NCBI GenBank assembly: GCA_900540805.1
Contig: UQHL01000005.1
Location: 1-64,000, forward strand
Direction: 5' to 3'
From: an uncultured Eubacteriales bacterium
GTDB taxonomy: Bacteria; Bacillota; Clostridia; Christensenellales; Borkfalkiaceae
DNA length: 64,000 nucleotides
Shown: positions 26,679 to 36,328 of the stretch, in pieces
How the letters are laid out: every line of letters begins with the position of its first letter
Numbering within the stretch: the first letter of the stretch is position 1
Position numbers and translations under genes: made by a program
The notes under the pieces: generated by a model
Told to the model about the DNA's origin: nothing
Seen by the model: the letters and a program-made list of their open reading frames with translations, nothing else
The model's database searches: none

Positions 26679-29600
26679 ATGAAAAAGTTTTTGTCTAAAG
26701 TTGTTATATTTATATTGTGCGCCGCAAGTTTCGTCGCACTTTCCGCTTGCGGTAAAACCGACGTAAAGACGCCGCAGGATGTAATCAAAGAGGCATACGG
26801 CGATACGGAATATAAAATCTCTTTTTCGTCCGAAGGGCTTGACGAACCTTTGGAAGATTTGACGTACACGGCAAAAAGCATCCCCGTTTTACCTTCGCCG
26901 CAGAAAGTCGGCTATGTTTTCGGCGGCTGGTTTTTTGATAAGGAATATCATACGCAATATCAGGATAATCTGCTACTTATGACAATGAGCGACGTAACGC
27001 TTTATGCAAAGTGGCTTAAAGAAGATATGACTGTAAGCGGAACGTACGATATAGATTTTGAAGCCGAAATTCTCGAAGATACGATAAAAAAAGGGCAGAC
27101 CGCGGATGAATTCGGCGGTTATAAAAAATTCCCCGAAAATATTTCGGTTGAAAATACATACATTGAAAAATCGGATAACGATTTATTGCTTAAAATCGAA
27201 TACGACTGCATTGATCCGGAGCCTTACGGCGCGCTTGCCGATTCTTATAAAGTAACGGTAAACGCGACTAAAAATCCGTCAAGCGTTTATATAAAAGAAA
27301 GCGTGAATTCGCTTTCGGATACGGTGAAAACGATATATATCCGCATAACGGATATGGACTTATCAAACCCTGTATATCTCGATATCGAAACCACAAACTG
27401 GAAAGCGGAAGGGCTTTCCGATGAAGAAAGATACGGAACGACCACAACTTATACCGTCGAATTCAGAATAACAAGGCTGATAGGATTTAAGACGCCTTAC
27501 GTCGATACAAGCGTTCCGCTTGAGGACGGATATTATCTTGTAAGAAGTTATAATAAGACGATAGAAAACAAATCGTCTATGGGCGACGGCTTCAATTCGG
27601 TTTTTTCTTATCTGAAAGCGGAAAACGGAAAATATAAACTGATTAAGCCTTTTACGCCTTATGCGGGGCTTGTTAAGTTTACGCTCGGGAAACTCGAAGA
27701 ACCTTATTATCAAAATCTGTTTTACAGAATGATGTCTTTTATGCCGAATCAGTATTGTTTCGAGCTTGACACGACGGGCTTTAACGGAGAAGTCGAATCG
27801 AGTTATTATCCCGAAACTTATAAAGCGAAGAAATATGTGGATTATTCGGTGGAATTTCATACGGACGACTATAAGGTATATTCGGTTATCGATCTCGGAA
27901 CAAACTTCAAGCGCGAATTCGGAATTATGTATTCCGTTTCGGGCTTTATGGAGGTTGCCGGCGGTATGGGATCGGGCGTGCAAATTTTGTATATGGATTA
28001 CGACCATATCATAAAACTATCCGACAAAAACGTCGATTATAAAGAACTTTCGGGCGATAGCTATTCTTTTGAAACATCGGGAAGTTTTTATCCCGGAAAC
28101 TATTCCGATCTTAACGATAAAAACCTGACTTATGACGAAACGCTGAAAAACGGTTTGTCAACGAGGATGATCAACTTCTGGTATTCGGCAAGCGATGCAA
28201 ACGCACCGTATGCCGCGAGAAAAGTGTATAACAGTAAAATAACGTTCAGACCTACCGACGAAACAAACTCGGAAAACGTATCCGAAGCAAGATATGAGAT
28301 AGCCCATTTCGATATTCAGACAAATATATACGGATATGACGCCGAGGAGGGCAGAAAGAACGGGGAAGAATTATACTATGATTCTATGTCCGTGCAGACG
28401 TTTGGCAATAACGGAATGCGTGAATCGTCGAAATTCAGGCTCGGAAAAACCGTTAATCAGGGAGATGTTTTAAGGCTCGAAGATATTTACCGCGAGAAAG
28501 TATCCAAAGATACCGATTTTTCGACCGTTCGATACAAAGGGTTTGCTTTAAGCGGCGATAAAATTGATTTTTCAAAAGAAATCACGGTAAATAAGGCTTT
28601 CACGTTTTCTTCCGATTGCGCGATCGTATTCGTTTCTACCGACGATGCCGGTAACAAGCAAACGGCAATCGTGGAAATTGTTAAGAAATGCAATCCGGAT
28701 TATCGAATTACGGATGAGAATCACGATTGGAAATGGTCGGAAGATGACAACGCATACGTTTCCGATACGATAGACAAAGAAGGAACAGAGGTGGAGTTGC
28801 CGACGCTTACTTACTCGTGGACGGGCGTGAAAAACGTGCGATTCAGAAATAATTGGTACGACGACGAATCGTGCATAAATCCGCTTCACGTCGGAATCTT
28901 TACGAATATGAACGGCGTTTATTCTTTGACGTATATCGGGCATCAGAAAAAAGATTTTACGGCGTCCGCATATGAAACTTATGTGTGTTACGAACTCGTA
29001 AACATATACGGGGAAACTGATTTTGTTCGGTTCAAATACGTTACTTCGCAAAAGGAAACGTATCGTATCGAGTCCGATAACGGTGAAATTATGGACGAGG
29101 GCGACGTTAAATACGACGAGTACGGAAAAATCAAAGACGTCAAAGCAAGCGAGTCGGTATATCTGACTAAAGATAACTGCGACGAAAAGCTTTCGAGATC
29201 CTTCAGTATGATTATTGGTGGCGACGCTCCTTCCCGTATGAGCCTGACAGGATTTTCTGCCTTTTTAGCGGATAAAAACAATCGTGGTACGACAATTTCG
29301 CGTGATATTGCAAACGACGATATAGACTCCGTAATTAAAGAAATAAAAGGCTATATGGAAAATTATTCCTGGTTTACCGTATCGCTTGAATTTTCGTATT
29401 TCGGAAACAAATTCAACAGCAATTATATTTACGGCGTAGGATTTTCGGGCGAAAAAACTACGGATATGCTTAAATATAATTCGTATTTTGCCAACACTTT
29501 GTATACGATGAGCATTCCGCGCCTTTACAGCGATAACGGTAGCGAAATAGCAAAGTCGTATGTAAGCGTTAAGCACAGAATCGGCGGTAAAACCGACAAC

Positions 29601-30509
29601 AGTTTTTATGCGAGCAGAACTTATACTCTTAATAAAGGAGAATACGAATATTCTTTAAAGTTTAACGAGGCGGGCGAGTTTTACGTAGGTTTCGGTTTTG
29701 CGATAAACGGAACGTCTTATTCGTTCGGACAGGTCGTCAACGTTTTATCGGATAACTGCGACGTTACAATCACGTTTGTTACGGATAAGGATCATCCTTT
29801 TTCCGACGGGCTTTTAGAGCGGACGGTAACATACAATTTAAGCAATAACATCAACGCGCTTAACGAAAAGGAATTTGCGGGAAACGATATTCTGTTCGGT
29901 TGGACGCAGTATGTCGGCAGAAACGCAACGTCTAAAGACGTCGTTAAAAACGGTATATCGGATTTTATCGGTAAGTATAATTCGCAGAACGTAACGTTGT
30001 ATGCAATATGGGACGGCGGTATTTCCGTTACCGCAAAATCGGAAGGAAACGACGACAGAATAAAACATTATTTCAGGGATTCGTCAAGCGGTTATTATAT
30101 TATCGATTTGTCCGTGTACAAAGTTTATGCGCCTGCAGGAATGGTTCTTGCGGGATGGACAGGCGGTTTCCTGGGCGATGCCGTTAAAAACGGGAAAATT
30201 TATCTGAACGAAGTATCCGGCGATAGCGATTATTTTACGATCAACGCCGTATACAAAAAAATGCTTACCGTAAAATATTCAATCAATGCGGCATATTCCG
30301 CTTCGGTTATAAGAAACGATTCCGTAATTGAAGGAAACGGTCTTGAATCGAACAGAACAGTCGTAGCAAAAACGGGTTATGCGTTTAAGGGTTGGTTTGT
30401 TCAGGGCGATGAAAGCAGAACTATAATTGACTTATCGACCTATAAGTTTACGAAAGATACCGTTCTTGTTGCGGTGTTTACGGACGGCGAGGGAAATGAA
30501 GTATGGTAA
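26679..30509 (+). CDS. Very large lipoprotein with InlB-type repeats at both ends
   Basis: This 1,276-residue protein has a lipoprotein signal (ALSAC followed by Gly, Cys near residue 25). InlB-type repeats occur near the N-terminus (YVFGGWFFDKEY, about residues 80-110) and at the C-terminus (GYAFKGWFVQGDE and others, residues about 1050-1270). The roughly 900 residues between them are rich in Tyr, Asp and Ser, look beta-rich and match no family I recognise. The gene overlaps the NEAT gene by 7 bases, so the two are translated together. A surface binding partner or scaffold for the NEAT protein is plausible. Confidence 0.65.
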   Translation: MKKFLSKVVIFILCAASFVALSACGKTDVKTPQDVIKEAYGDTEYKISFSSEGLDEPLEDLTYTAKSIPVLPSPQKVGYVFGGWFFDKEYHTQYQDNLLLMTMSDVTLYAKWLKEDMTVSGTYDIDFEAEILEDTIKKGQTADEFGGYKKFPENISVENTYIEKSDNDLLLKIEYDCIDPEPYGALADSYKVTVNATKNPSSVYIKESVNSLSDTVKTIYIRITDMDLSNPVYLDIETTNWKAEGLSDEERYGTTTTYTVEFRITRLIGFKTPYVDTSVPLEDGYYLVRSYNKTIENKSSMGDGFNSVFSYLKAENGKYKLIKPFTPYAGLVKFTLGKLEEPYYQNLFYRMMSFMPNQYCFELDTTGFNGEVESSYYPETYKAKKYVDYSVEFHTDDYKVYSVIDLGTNFKREFGIMYSVSGFMEVAGGMGSGVQILYMDYDHIIKLSDKNVDYKELSGDSYSFETSGSFYPGNYSDLNDKNLTYDETLKNGLSTRMINFWYSASDANAPYAARKVYNSKITFRPTDETNSENVSEARYEIAHFDIQTNIYGYDAEEGRKNGEELYYDSMSVQTFGNNGMRESSKFRLGKTVNQGDVLRLEDIYREKVSKDTDFSTVRYKGFALSGDKIDFSKEITVNKAFTFSSDCAIVFVSTDDAGNKQTAIVEIVKKCNPDYRITDENHDWKWSEDDNAYVSDTIDKEGTEVELPTLTYSWTGVKNVRFRNNWYDDESCINPLHVGIFTNMNGVYSLTYIGHQKKDFTASAYETYVCYELVNIYGETDFVRFKYVTSQKETYRIESDNGEIMDEGDVKYDEYGKIKDVKASESVYLTKDNCDEKLSRSFSMIIGGDAPSRMSLTGFSAFLADKNNRGTTISRDIANDDIDSVIKEIKGYMENYSWFTVSLEFSYFGNKFNSNYIYGVGFSGEKTTDMLKYNSYFANTLYTMSIPRLYSDNGSEIAKSYVSVKHRIGGKTDNSFYASRTYTLNKGEYEYSLKFNEAGEFYVGFGFAINGTSYSFGQVVNVLSDNCDVTITFVTDKDHPFSDGLLERTVTYNLSNNINALNEKEFAGNDILFGWTQYVGRNATSKDVVKNGISDFIGKYNSQNVTLYAIWDGGISVTAKSEGNDDRIKHYFRDSSSGYYIIDLSVYKVYAPAGMVLAGWTGGFLGDAVKNGKIYLNEVSGDSDYFTINAVYKKMLTVKYSINAAYSASVIRNDSVIEGNGLESNRTVVAKTGYAFKGWFVQGDESRTIIDLSTYKFTKDTVLVAVFTDGEGNEVW

Positions 30510-31753
30510 AATTCAAAAAAATCTTTGCTGTAAGTATAGCGATATTTGAACTTGTCCTTTGCGGATTGTTTCAATCGGCTTTAATTAGCTATGCTGCAAG
30601 CGAGCAGGTGATAAGCGGCGGTGACGGAACGTATACCGTTCCCGTAAATCTTGATTTGAAGATGGGCGCGGATAATTTTACAAACCCCGTCACCATGGAG
30701 AAACAAGACGGCAAGTATTATATGACGTTCGGGTTCTCTTCTGCGATAGGCTATCTGAATCTGAACCTTGACGGAAAGGAAGTCGGTAAAACAAGCGAAA
30801 AGAAAGACGGTTGGACGTATTATACCTATACGCTTTCCGAAAATAATCTGAAAAGCAAACTTTCGTTTTCGGCGTACATCAACGCGATGTCGCGTGAGAT
30901 GAGTTTTACGGCAACGCTAAATTTATCTTCGTCGGAAAAAACTTCCGATACCGTTCGTAATTTAGGCGAACGCCCTGCGGAATTTGTTCCCGTGATTTCT
31001 ACGAAAGCGGCGGCTGAATATTCTTTGAAGGTCGGCACGGTTTTTCCGATTCCCGAAGCGACGGCAACCTTAGGTAACGAGGACAGCCCTGTTGTGATTA
31101 CGGCTGTTTTCGGAAATGAGCCCGTAGATGTTTCGGGCGGAAAACTTACGCTCGGTAATGTCGGTGAGTATAAAATAATCTACAAAGCAACGAACTCACG
31201 GTATAAAACTTCTCTCGGAAACGATTCGTTTTCGGAGTATGTTGTAACCGTCCACGCTGTCACGGGCGAGAACGACATTGTTAAATTCAGAGATACCAAT
31301 CATGTGTTGCCTGAAAAAGCAGGAATTCTTGCGGGAAAAGTTACCGAAGGATCCGGCGTATACGAAAAGGCGGCTTCCGCGATGAAAAAGATTGCGGATA
31401 ATTTCGAGGTTTATTCGGCTGAATTTCTGAGCGAAGACGGCGAAGTCATACCCTTGAGCGATAAAGTTAAGTTATTGTTCCGTGCGGACGATTATTTTGA
31501 TCGCACGAAAGCCGAAGTTTACTATATGGATGAAAACGGCGGTCTGACAAGACTTTCAGCGAGCGGATACGGAAGATACGTCGCTACCGAAACCGACAAG
31601 ACGGGAACGTTTATCGTCTGTATTCCGGGCGTGGCGTTTCATATGCCGATGTGGGGATACGTGTTGATTTTGGCCGGAGCGGTAGTTATCGTTGGTGGCG
31701 GAGGAGTTGCTATTTTTCTGATAGCAAGGCGTAAGAAACAAAAACAAAAATAA
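30503..31753 (+). CDS. Membrane-anchored NEAT-domain (heme-binding) protein
   Basis: This 416-residue protein has a signal peptide (about 1-32) and a NEAT domain near residues 38-150. The NEAT pattern is visible in DGTYTVPVNLDLK, NPVTMEKQDGKYYMTF and AIGYLNLNLDGK, and in the final strand FSAYINAMSREMSF. In heme-binding NEAT domains that strand usually carries Tyr-x3-Tyr; here the second position reads Met (YINAM). A beta-rich linker follows, and the C-terminus is a membrane helix (WGYVLILAGAVVIVGGGGVA) with a KKQKQK tail instead of an LPxTG signal. It probably captures heme at the cell surface for the ECF or ABC importers upstream. Confidence 0.75.
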   Translation: MVKFKKIFAVSIAIFELVLCGLFQSALISYAASEQVISGGDGTYTVPVNLDLKMGADNFTNPVTMEKQDGKYYMTFGFSSAIGYLNLNLDGKEVGKTSEKKDGWTYYTYTLSENNLKSKLSFSAYINAMSREMSFTATLNLSSSEKTSDTVRNLGERPAEFVPVISTKAAAEYSLKVGTVFPIPEATATLGNEDSPVVITAVFGNEPVDVSGGKLTLGNVGEYKIIYKATNSRYKTSLGNDSFSEYVVTVHAVTGENDIVKFRDTNHVLPEKAGILAGKVTEGSGVYEKAASAMKKIADNFEVYSAEFLSEDGEVIPLSDKVKLLFRADDYFDRTKAEVYYMDENGGLTRLSASGYGRYVATETDKTGTFIVCIPGVAFHMPMWGYVLILAGAVVIVGGGGVAIFLIARRKKQKQK

Positions 31754-31766
31754 TATTGAAATAAGA

Positions 31767-31801
31767 CCAATCACAAATACGGTAATGCTGGTAGTGATTG
31801 G
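31767..31801. other. Inverted repeat downstream of the NEAT gene
   Basis: CCAATCAC and GTGATTGG form an 8-bp perfect inverted repeat separated by 19 bases. There is no T run, so it is not a clear terminator. Confidence 0.35.
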
Positions 31802-31859
31802 ATGATGATTTATACTACGCAAAAAAGAAATAACCATATAGTTAATAATAGGAGGAAAT

Positions 31860-32471
31860 ATGAGTTTTTTTGAAAATACACGAAAGCCACAAGGTTTCGG
31901 CGGAAGAATAATGGTGAAAATGATGAACAGCGGTCATAGTAAGTTGGCAAAGTGGGGCTTTACTAAAATTTACGCAAAGTCGAACGCCAAAGTATTGGAT
32001 ATCGGTTGTGGAGGTGGGGCAAATATTGCCAATTGGCTAGCAAAATGTACAAACGGACACGTGACGGGAATAGACTATTCTAAGGTTAGCGTAGAGGAAT
32101 CGAAAAAACTAAACGCAATCGCAATCAAACAAGGCAAGTGTGATATCGTTTATGGCGACGTATCGTCTATGCCGTTTGACGAAGAGTCTTTTGATTGTGT
32201 TTCTGCTTTTGAGACGGTATATTTTTGGACAGACCTCGAAAAATGCTTTGCCGAAGTAAACCGTGTTATGAAAAGCGGCGGTACGTTTCTTATTTGCAAC
32301 GAGAGCGATGGAACAAATTCCAAGGACGAAAAATGGGCAAAAAAAATAGGCGGAATGAAAATCTACAACGAAATGCAACTTCGCACAATGCTAGAAAAAG
32401 TTGGATTTTGTGATATTAAGAGTTTTGCAGATGCTAAAAAACATTGGCTGTGCATTGTTGCGAATAAATAA
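31860..32471 (+). CDS. SAM-dependent methyltransferase, class I (UbiE-like)
   Basis: This 203-residue cytoplasmic protein follows aggagg. The SAM-binding motif is VLDIGCGGGANI (about residues 45-56), the acidic ribose-binding residue lies in VTGIDYSKVS, and motif II-type sequences are GDVSSMPFDEESFDCV and VMKSGGTFLI. The acceptor cannot be told; family members methylate small molecules. It directly follows the NEAT gene but has its own leader, so a link to heme or iron is uncertain. Confidence 0.7.
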   Translation: MSFFENTRKPQGFGGRIMVKMMNSGHSKLAKWGFTKIYAKSNAKVLDIGCGGGANIANWLAKCTNGHVTGIDYSKVSVEESKKLNAIAIKQGKCDIVYGDVSSMPFDEESFDCVSAFETVYFWTDLEKCFAEVNRVMKSGGTFLICNESDGTNSKDEKWAKKIGGMKIYNEMQLRTMLEKVGFCDIKSFADAKKHWLCIVANK

Positions 32472-32742
32472 GAGGCAGGTTGTTTTATAGGAGAAATATA
32501 TAAAATCCTAAAATAATGTAAATAACTTATAAAACCAAAACGCACCTTAAAAGATAATAGATAAATTTGGTATATCGTGACCGTTAACGATGTTCCTTTA
32601 GGGCAGAGACAAAAAATTGTTGTCGAGCGCAACTTTCAAGAAATTCATAATATTATAAGGGTGTAAATAAAAAAGTGCAGAAAACAACCCTTCTGCATTT
32701 AATGGTAAAACTTACATTTCACGCAAAACGACGCCGTATAGA
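32472..32742. other. Intergenic region without an intact gene
   Basis: A 33-codon open stretch (32565-32666, including NDVPLGQRQKIVVERN) has no start and may be a gene remnant. TGCAGAA / TTCTGCA at 32676-32697 is an inverted repeat with six A on its left, which would be a - strand terminator. No - strand gene lies nearby to use it. Confidence 0.3.
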
Positions 32743-32771
32743 TTGCAAAATGCGATAGGATATGGTATAAT
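32743..32771 (+). promoter_or_regulatory. Promoter of a long untranslated transcript
   Basis: TTGCAA (32743-32748), 17 bases, TATAAT (32766-32771). Transcription should start near 32778, 370 bases before the next gene. Confidence 0.65.
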
Positions 32772-32777
32772 ATAACT

Positions 32778-33093
32778 ATAAAAATAAAGAAAGCGGTTGA
32801 AAAACCGAACGGAAAAGAAGCAGAAGCACATACTATTCATTTATTAGCAAGAAAAAAAGAGGCTTAATTTACAAGCAAAAGACTGACAGACAAGATATAA
32901 TAATCAACTAACAAGCAAGCGGAGCAAGGCGATTGCTCCCGACACGTGCAGACAGAAAGACACGGCAACTTATGCAGAAATGCACCGACTAATCTACGCC
33001 CCGAATAGAGCGCAAAAAGCGGCGAACGTCTTTGCAAGGTTTCGCCAAAGGAAAGAAGTTTGCGAAGCGTCGGGAACGAAGCCTTGCTTTTTT
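32778..33093 (+). ncRNA. Candidate structured noncoding RNA or attenuated leader
   Basis: About 315 bases lie between a good promoter and a strong terminator, with no convincing reading frame. Visible stems are CGGTT-gaaa-AACCG-like pairing near 32800, the perfect 7-bp stem GGAGCAA/TTGCTCC (32921-32939), possible long-range GTGCA/TGCAC pairing (about 32946-32986), and the 11-bp terminator stem. It could be a free small RNA or the leader of the lipoprotein gene at 33148. I do not recognise a known RNA family. Confidence 0.45.
33034..33093 (+). terminator. Rho-independent terminator
   Basis: GCAAGGTTTCG (33034-33044) pairs with CGAAGCCTTGC (33077-33087) over 11 bp with one wobble. Six T follow at 33088-33093. 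The 32-base loop could allow alternative pairing. Confidence 0.75.
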
Positions 33094-33147
33094 GTTATTT
33101 ACAGAGTGGGTAAAAGAAACCGAGTATAAAGGATTAATTAAGATAAA

Positions 33148-34812
33148 ATGAACCGTAGAACAATTTTTATTTTTATAACCGTTGTGATAGCGGCGTGCGT
33201 AGCAGCCGTCCTTTCTGCGTGCAACTTTTTGGGGAATAGCGTTTGCGGAAACAACCACGAATACGGAGAGATAACGGAAATAAAAGTCCCCACCTGCACT
33301 GAAGAAGGAGAGGGGAAAAAAGTATGTTCCGTTTGCGGATATGAAAAAAGAGGATTTGTTTTACCTAAAAAACAGCATACGTTCGGCGAGGCGGAGATAG
33401 AAGAGGAGGCGACTTGCGTAAAGAAAGGCAAAGAGAGCAAGACTTGTTCCGTATGCGGAGTTAAGGAAGAACGCGTTATTCCGCAGAAATCGCACGAATT
33501 AGGGGGATGGGAGATAAAAGTCGAACCCACCTGTACGGACAACGGCGAGAGGGTAAAAAAATGTAAGTTTTGCGATTACGAAGAGACGGAGAAGTTAGGG
33601 GCGACTTCTCATGACTATAAAGAGACGGAAAGGAAAGAAGCCACCTGCGAAGAGCCGGGTTACGTTAAGCGCGTTTGTTCCGTGTGCGGAAAAACGCAGA
33701 CCGAGGTTACGGAAAGGCTCTATCATTCTTTCCCCGAAGGTACTGATATAAAGTACGATTATAGGGATAATTCGGACGAAAACTACTGTTATTATGCGTA
33801 TAGAGAATGCGCAAGGTGCCATAAGGACGTTTTTTATAAGACGCAGTCGCACAGTATGAAGAAAGACGCAGAATTTTTCGTCGAAGCCACCTGCTCGTCT
33901 ACGGGCGTGGACGCGAAAAAGTGTCTTTATTGCAACAGGCGTACGACGGAAACTATTCCCGTGGTTCCGTACAATCATAAAAGAGGAGCCGCCGCATACG
34001 GCGAAAGAAACGCCGAAAACTGCACCGTACAAGCGACGGTATCGTGTACCCTTTGCGGCGAAGAAATAGATAGTTGGTACGAACCTCGCCACGACTATGA
34101 CGCAGAGACTTTCGTGTGTACGAGAGAAGGTTGCGGTAACGTGAAAGAGATGCCGTCCTCTTACTTTACGTACTCCTCGACATATCTCGGTGGTTGGGCA
34201 ATCAAAGGGATAAACGACAAAAAAACAGCCGACGTAAAGAAATATATCGACGACAACGACGGAAGAATAAGGTTGCCGTCGAGAGGCGGTTATCCGAACG
34301 AATCCGACGTAAAGGGAGTCCTCGATAGGGTTTTCGACGCGCTCGGCGAAGAATACAGGGCGAAGATAAAATATATCTACGTTCCGTCGGGATATAGACA
34401 AATCTTTTCGCACGCTTTCGCGAATCTGAGTAATTTGGAAAAAATAACCTTCCCGAAAACGATAACGAAAATAGAAAACTACGCTTTGGCAGGATGTAAA
34501 AACCTTAAAGAACTTACTTTGCCTTACGACAGTTACGCCGATATAATAGGCATTTTCGGCGCGAGGAAGGATACTTTGACGGGGTATAAGTTGACCACCC
34601 TTAACGTGCATCGGCCCAATGGCAAGTCGACCGTCGAGTTTTTAAGCGGGAATTGCGTTCTGTTCGAAAACCTTACCACCGTCAATATCCACACCGAGTT
34701 TATCGGCGGTATAACGTATACGGTGGACGGACAAAAAATAAACGTGAGCAGAACGGTATTGAAAAACGGCGTGGACGAAACGGGCGGAACGATAACGTAT
34801 TATCTTAAATAA
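33148..34812 (+). CDS. Lipoprotein with tandem Cys/His-rich repeats and a leucine-rich tail
   Basis: This 554-residue protein has a lipoprotein signal (VLSAC, Cys near residue 25). Residues about 40-330 contain six to seven units of the form TC-x(9-11)-K-x-C-x2-C-G ... H, for example VCSVCGYEKRG, TCSVCGVKEER and KCKFCDYEET, each ending with a Leu/Ser-His. The spacing suggests small zinc-ribbon-like modules outside the membrane. A BspA-type LRR_5 section follows (FANLSNLEKITFPKTITKIE, about residue 430). It is probably a surface adhesin or metal-binding scaffold. Many exposed cysteines could require the CcdA/TlpA/thioredoxin proteins encoded 6 kb downstream; that link is inference. The ribosome site is weak. 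Confidence 0.65.
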   Translation: MNRRTIFIFITVVIAACVAAVLSACNFLGNSVCGNNHEYGEITEIKVPTCTEEGEGKKVCSVCGYEKRGFVLPKKQHTFGEAEIEEEATCVKKGKESKTCSVCGVKEERVIPQKSHELGGWEIKVEPTCTDNGERVKKCKFCDYEETEKLGATSHDYKETERKEATCEEPGYVKRVCSVCGKTQTEVTERLYHSFPEGTDIKYDYRDNSDENYCYYAYRECARCHKDVFYKTQSHSMKKDAEFFVEATCSSTGVDAKKCLYCNRRTTETIPVVPYNHKRGAAAYGERNAENCTVQATVSCTLCGEEIDSWYEPRHDYDAETFVCTREGCGNVKEMPSSYFTYSSTYLGGWAIKGINDKKTADVKKYIDDNDGRIRLPSRGGYPNESDVKGVLDRVFDALGEEYRAKIKYIYVPSGYRQIFSHAFANLSNLEKITFPKTITKIENYALAGCKNLKELTLPYDSYADIIGIFGARKDTLTGYKLTTLNVHRPNGKSTVEFLSGNCVLFENLTTVNIHTEFIGGITYTVDGQKINVSRTVLKNGVDETGGTITYYLK

Positions 34813-34924
34813 CTCCGGTTTTTATTGTTCCGTCAATTAAAAAGAAATCCTTTGCAGGCTTGCTTGCAGTACTCGAGAAGAAGTAAAAAAAGAAAACAAA
34901 AGATAACAAAAGGAGGTTTTTGTT

Positions 34925-36250
34925 ATGAAAAAGAAAATTTTAAGTCTTGGCATGGCAATCGTATTGATTATTTGTGTGTTTGCAACGCTTTCCGCGTGCC
35001 AAAGAAAACTGAAGGACAGAGAGATAACCCCGACGATTGAAGATATCTGGCAGGACCATATGGGAACGGTCTATGCCGAAGTGGGAAATCTCGGCGATTA
35101 CTTACAGGATAAAGACGCGGCTCAACAATTGGAGTTTTCAATAAACGGAGGTAATTGGTATATCTGTTCTTATAACAACTTGATTGAAACAATGCCCGGC
35201 AACGGAATTTACAATATTCTCTATTCGTTTTACGAAGAAGAATATACAGAAGAATATACAAACATAACAAAATACAGTACGGGAGACGGACAGATTGTTC
35301 AACCTGGGACTACGATAAACATATCCGTGCGCACACCTAAAAATTACTACTACGAGGCAAGCGCCGCATCCGAGCAAAAGACTTACACTTTGAAATCGAA
35401 ACGACAGAATGCAATTTCTCCGAGTGTTGCCTGCCGGTTTAGCCGAGACGTTGATTCTTCGGGCTTTCGGTTCTCTTACGATGCGGAAACGCAAGACGAA
35501 AAAAGGTTCGTGTTTTATTACCACGAAAGCAATCCGCGCATTGTGGAAATAGGCGTTCCCGCAAGTACTTGGGACGAGAGCGTGAAAATGTACCGCCATT
35601 ATATAAGGAAATTGACCGAAGAGGAAAAAGCAACGGTTGCAGGTTTCGGGCTGGAATACAAGGTGATACCGTACAACGAAAGATATCTGAAAAACCATGA
35701 TGACGGAGGAAAGTCCGTTGACGGTGATCTTTTGGAACGGGAAGAAAACTTTGGAAAGCCTTCGGTGAATGGGTGGACTTCAATGCTGAATCTGCAAGAA
35801 TCTCACGTCTGGGAGTTTATGCCAAACGATGCAACGCGGGTGAAAGGCTTTGTTTTCCTCGTAAGGCAAAAGGCAACGAAGGACGCCGTTCAGTCGCAAG
35901 CATTGGCGTTCTGGTATAATTATAGCTGGGAAAGAGTAGGCGAATATCGCAAAATAACCGCCGAGCAAGCGTATGAAATGATGAATACGCAAGAGGTTAC
36001 AATCGTGGACGTCCGCACGCAAAGCGAGTATGACGAAGGGCATATTCAAAACGCCGTGCTTATTCCAAACGAAACGATAGGCAGCGACCCTCCCACAAAT
36101 CTTCCCGACAAAAACGCAATTATTCTTGTGTACTGCCGTAGCGGAAGAAGAAGCGAAGAGGCGGCAAGAAAGTTGGTAAATCTCGGTTACGTAAGCGTCT
36201 ATGATTTCGGCGGCATAAACGACTGGACATACGGCACGGTCACGGATTAA
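34925..36250 (+). CDS. Lipoprotein with C-terminal rhodanese domain
   Basis: This 441-residue protein follows aggagg. The lipobox (TLSAC, Cys near residue 25) places it outside the membrane. Residues about 30-335 form an unassigned region. The C-terminal 100 residues are a rhodanese domain with VTIVDVRTQSEYDEGHIQNA and the active-site loop YCRSGRRS, whose Cys can carry a persulfide. Secreted single rhodanese domains move sulfur or bind ligands; which occurs here is not evident. Its neighbours (the Cys-rich lipoprotein and the redox island) suggest an extracytoplasmic sulfur or redox role. Confidence 0.75.
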   Translation: MKKKILSLGMAIVLIICVFATLSACQRKLKDREITPTIEDIWQDHMGTVYAEVGNLGDYLQDKDAAQQLEFSINGGNWYICSYNNLIETMPGNGIYNILYSFYEEEYTEEYTNITKYSTGDGQIVQPGTTINISVRTPKNYYYEASAASEQKTYTLKSKRQNAISPSVACRFSRDVDSSGFRFSYDAETQDEKRFVFYYHESNPRIVEIGVPASTWDESVKMYRHYIRKLTEEEKATVAGFGLEYKVIPYNERYLKNHDDGGKSVDGDLLEREENFGKPSVNGWTSMLNLQESHVWEFMPNDATRVKGFVFLVRQKATKDAVQSQALAFWYNYSWERVGEYRKITAEQAYEMMNTQEVTIVDVRTQSEYDEGHIQNAVLIPNETIGSDPPTNLPDKNAIILVYCRSGRRSEEAARKLVNLGYVSVYDFGGINDWTYGTVTD

Positions 36251-36328
36251 AAGAAAGTTATAACCGCCGGACAGAAATGATATAACCCGACGAATCGGAT
36301 GTGGAAAACATTGCTTTGCGGTAAAGCG

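Noticed and set aside
33595..34611. A 338-codon open frame on the - strand
   Set aside because: It lies fully antisense to the Cys/His-repeat lipoprotein, has no ribosome site or family resemblance, and reflects the codon use of the real gene.
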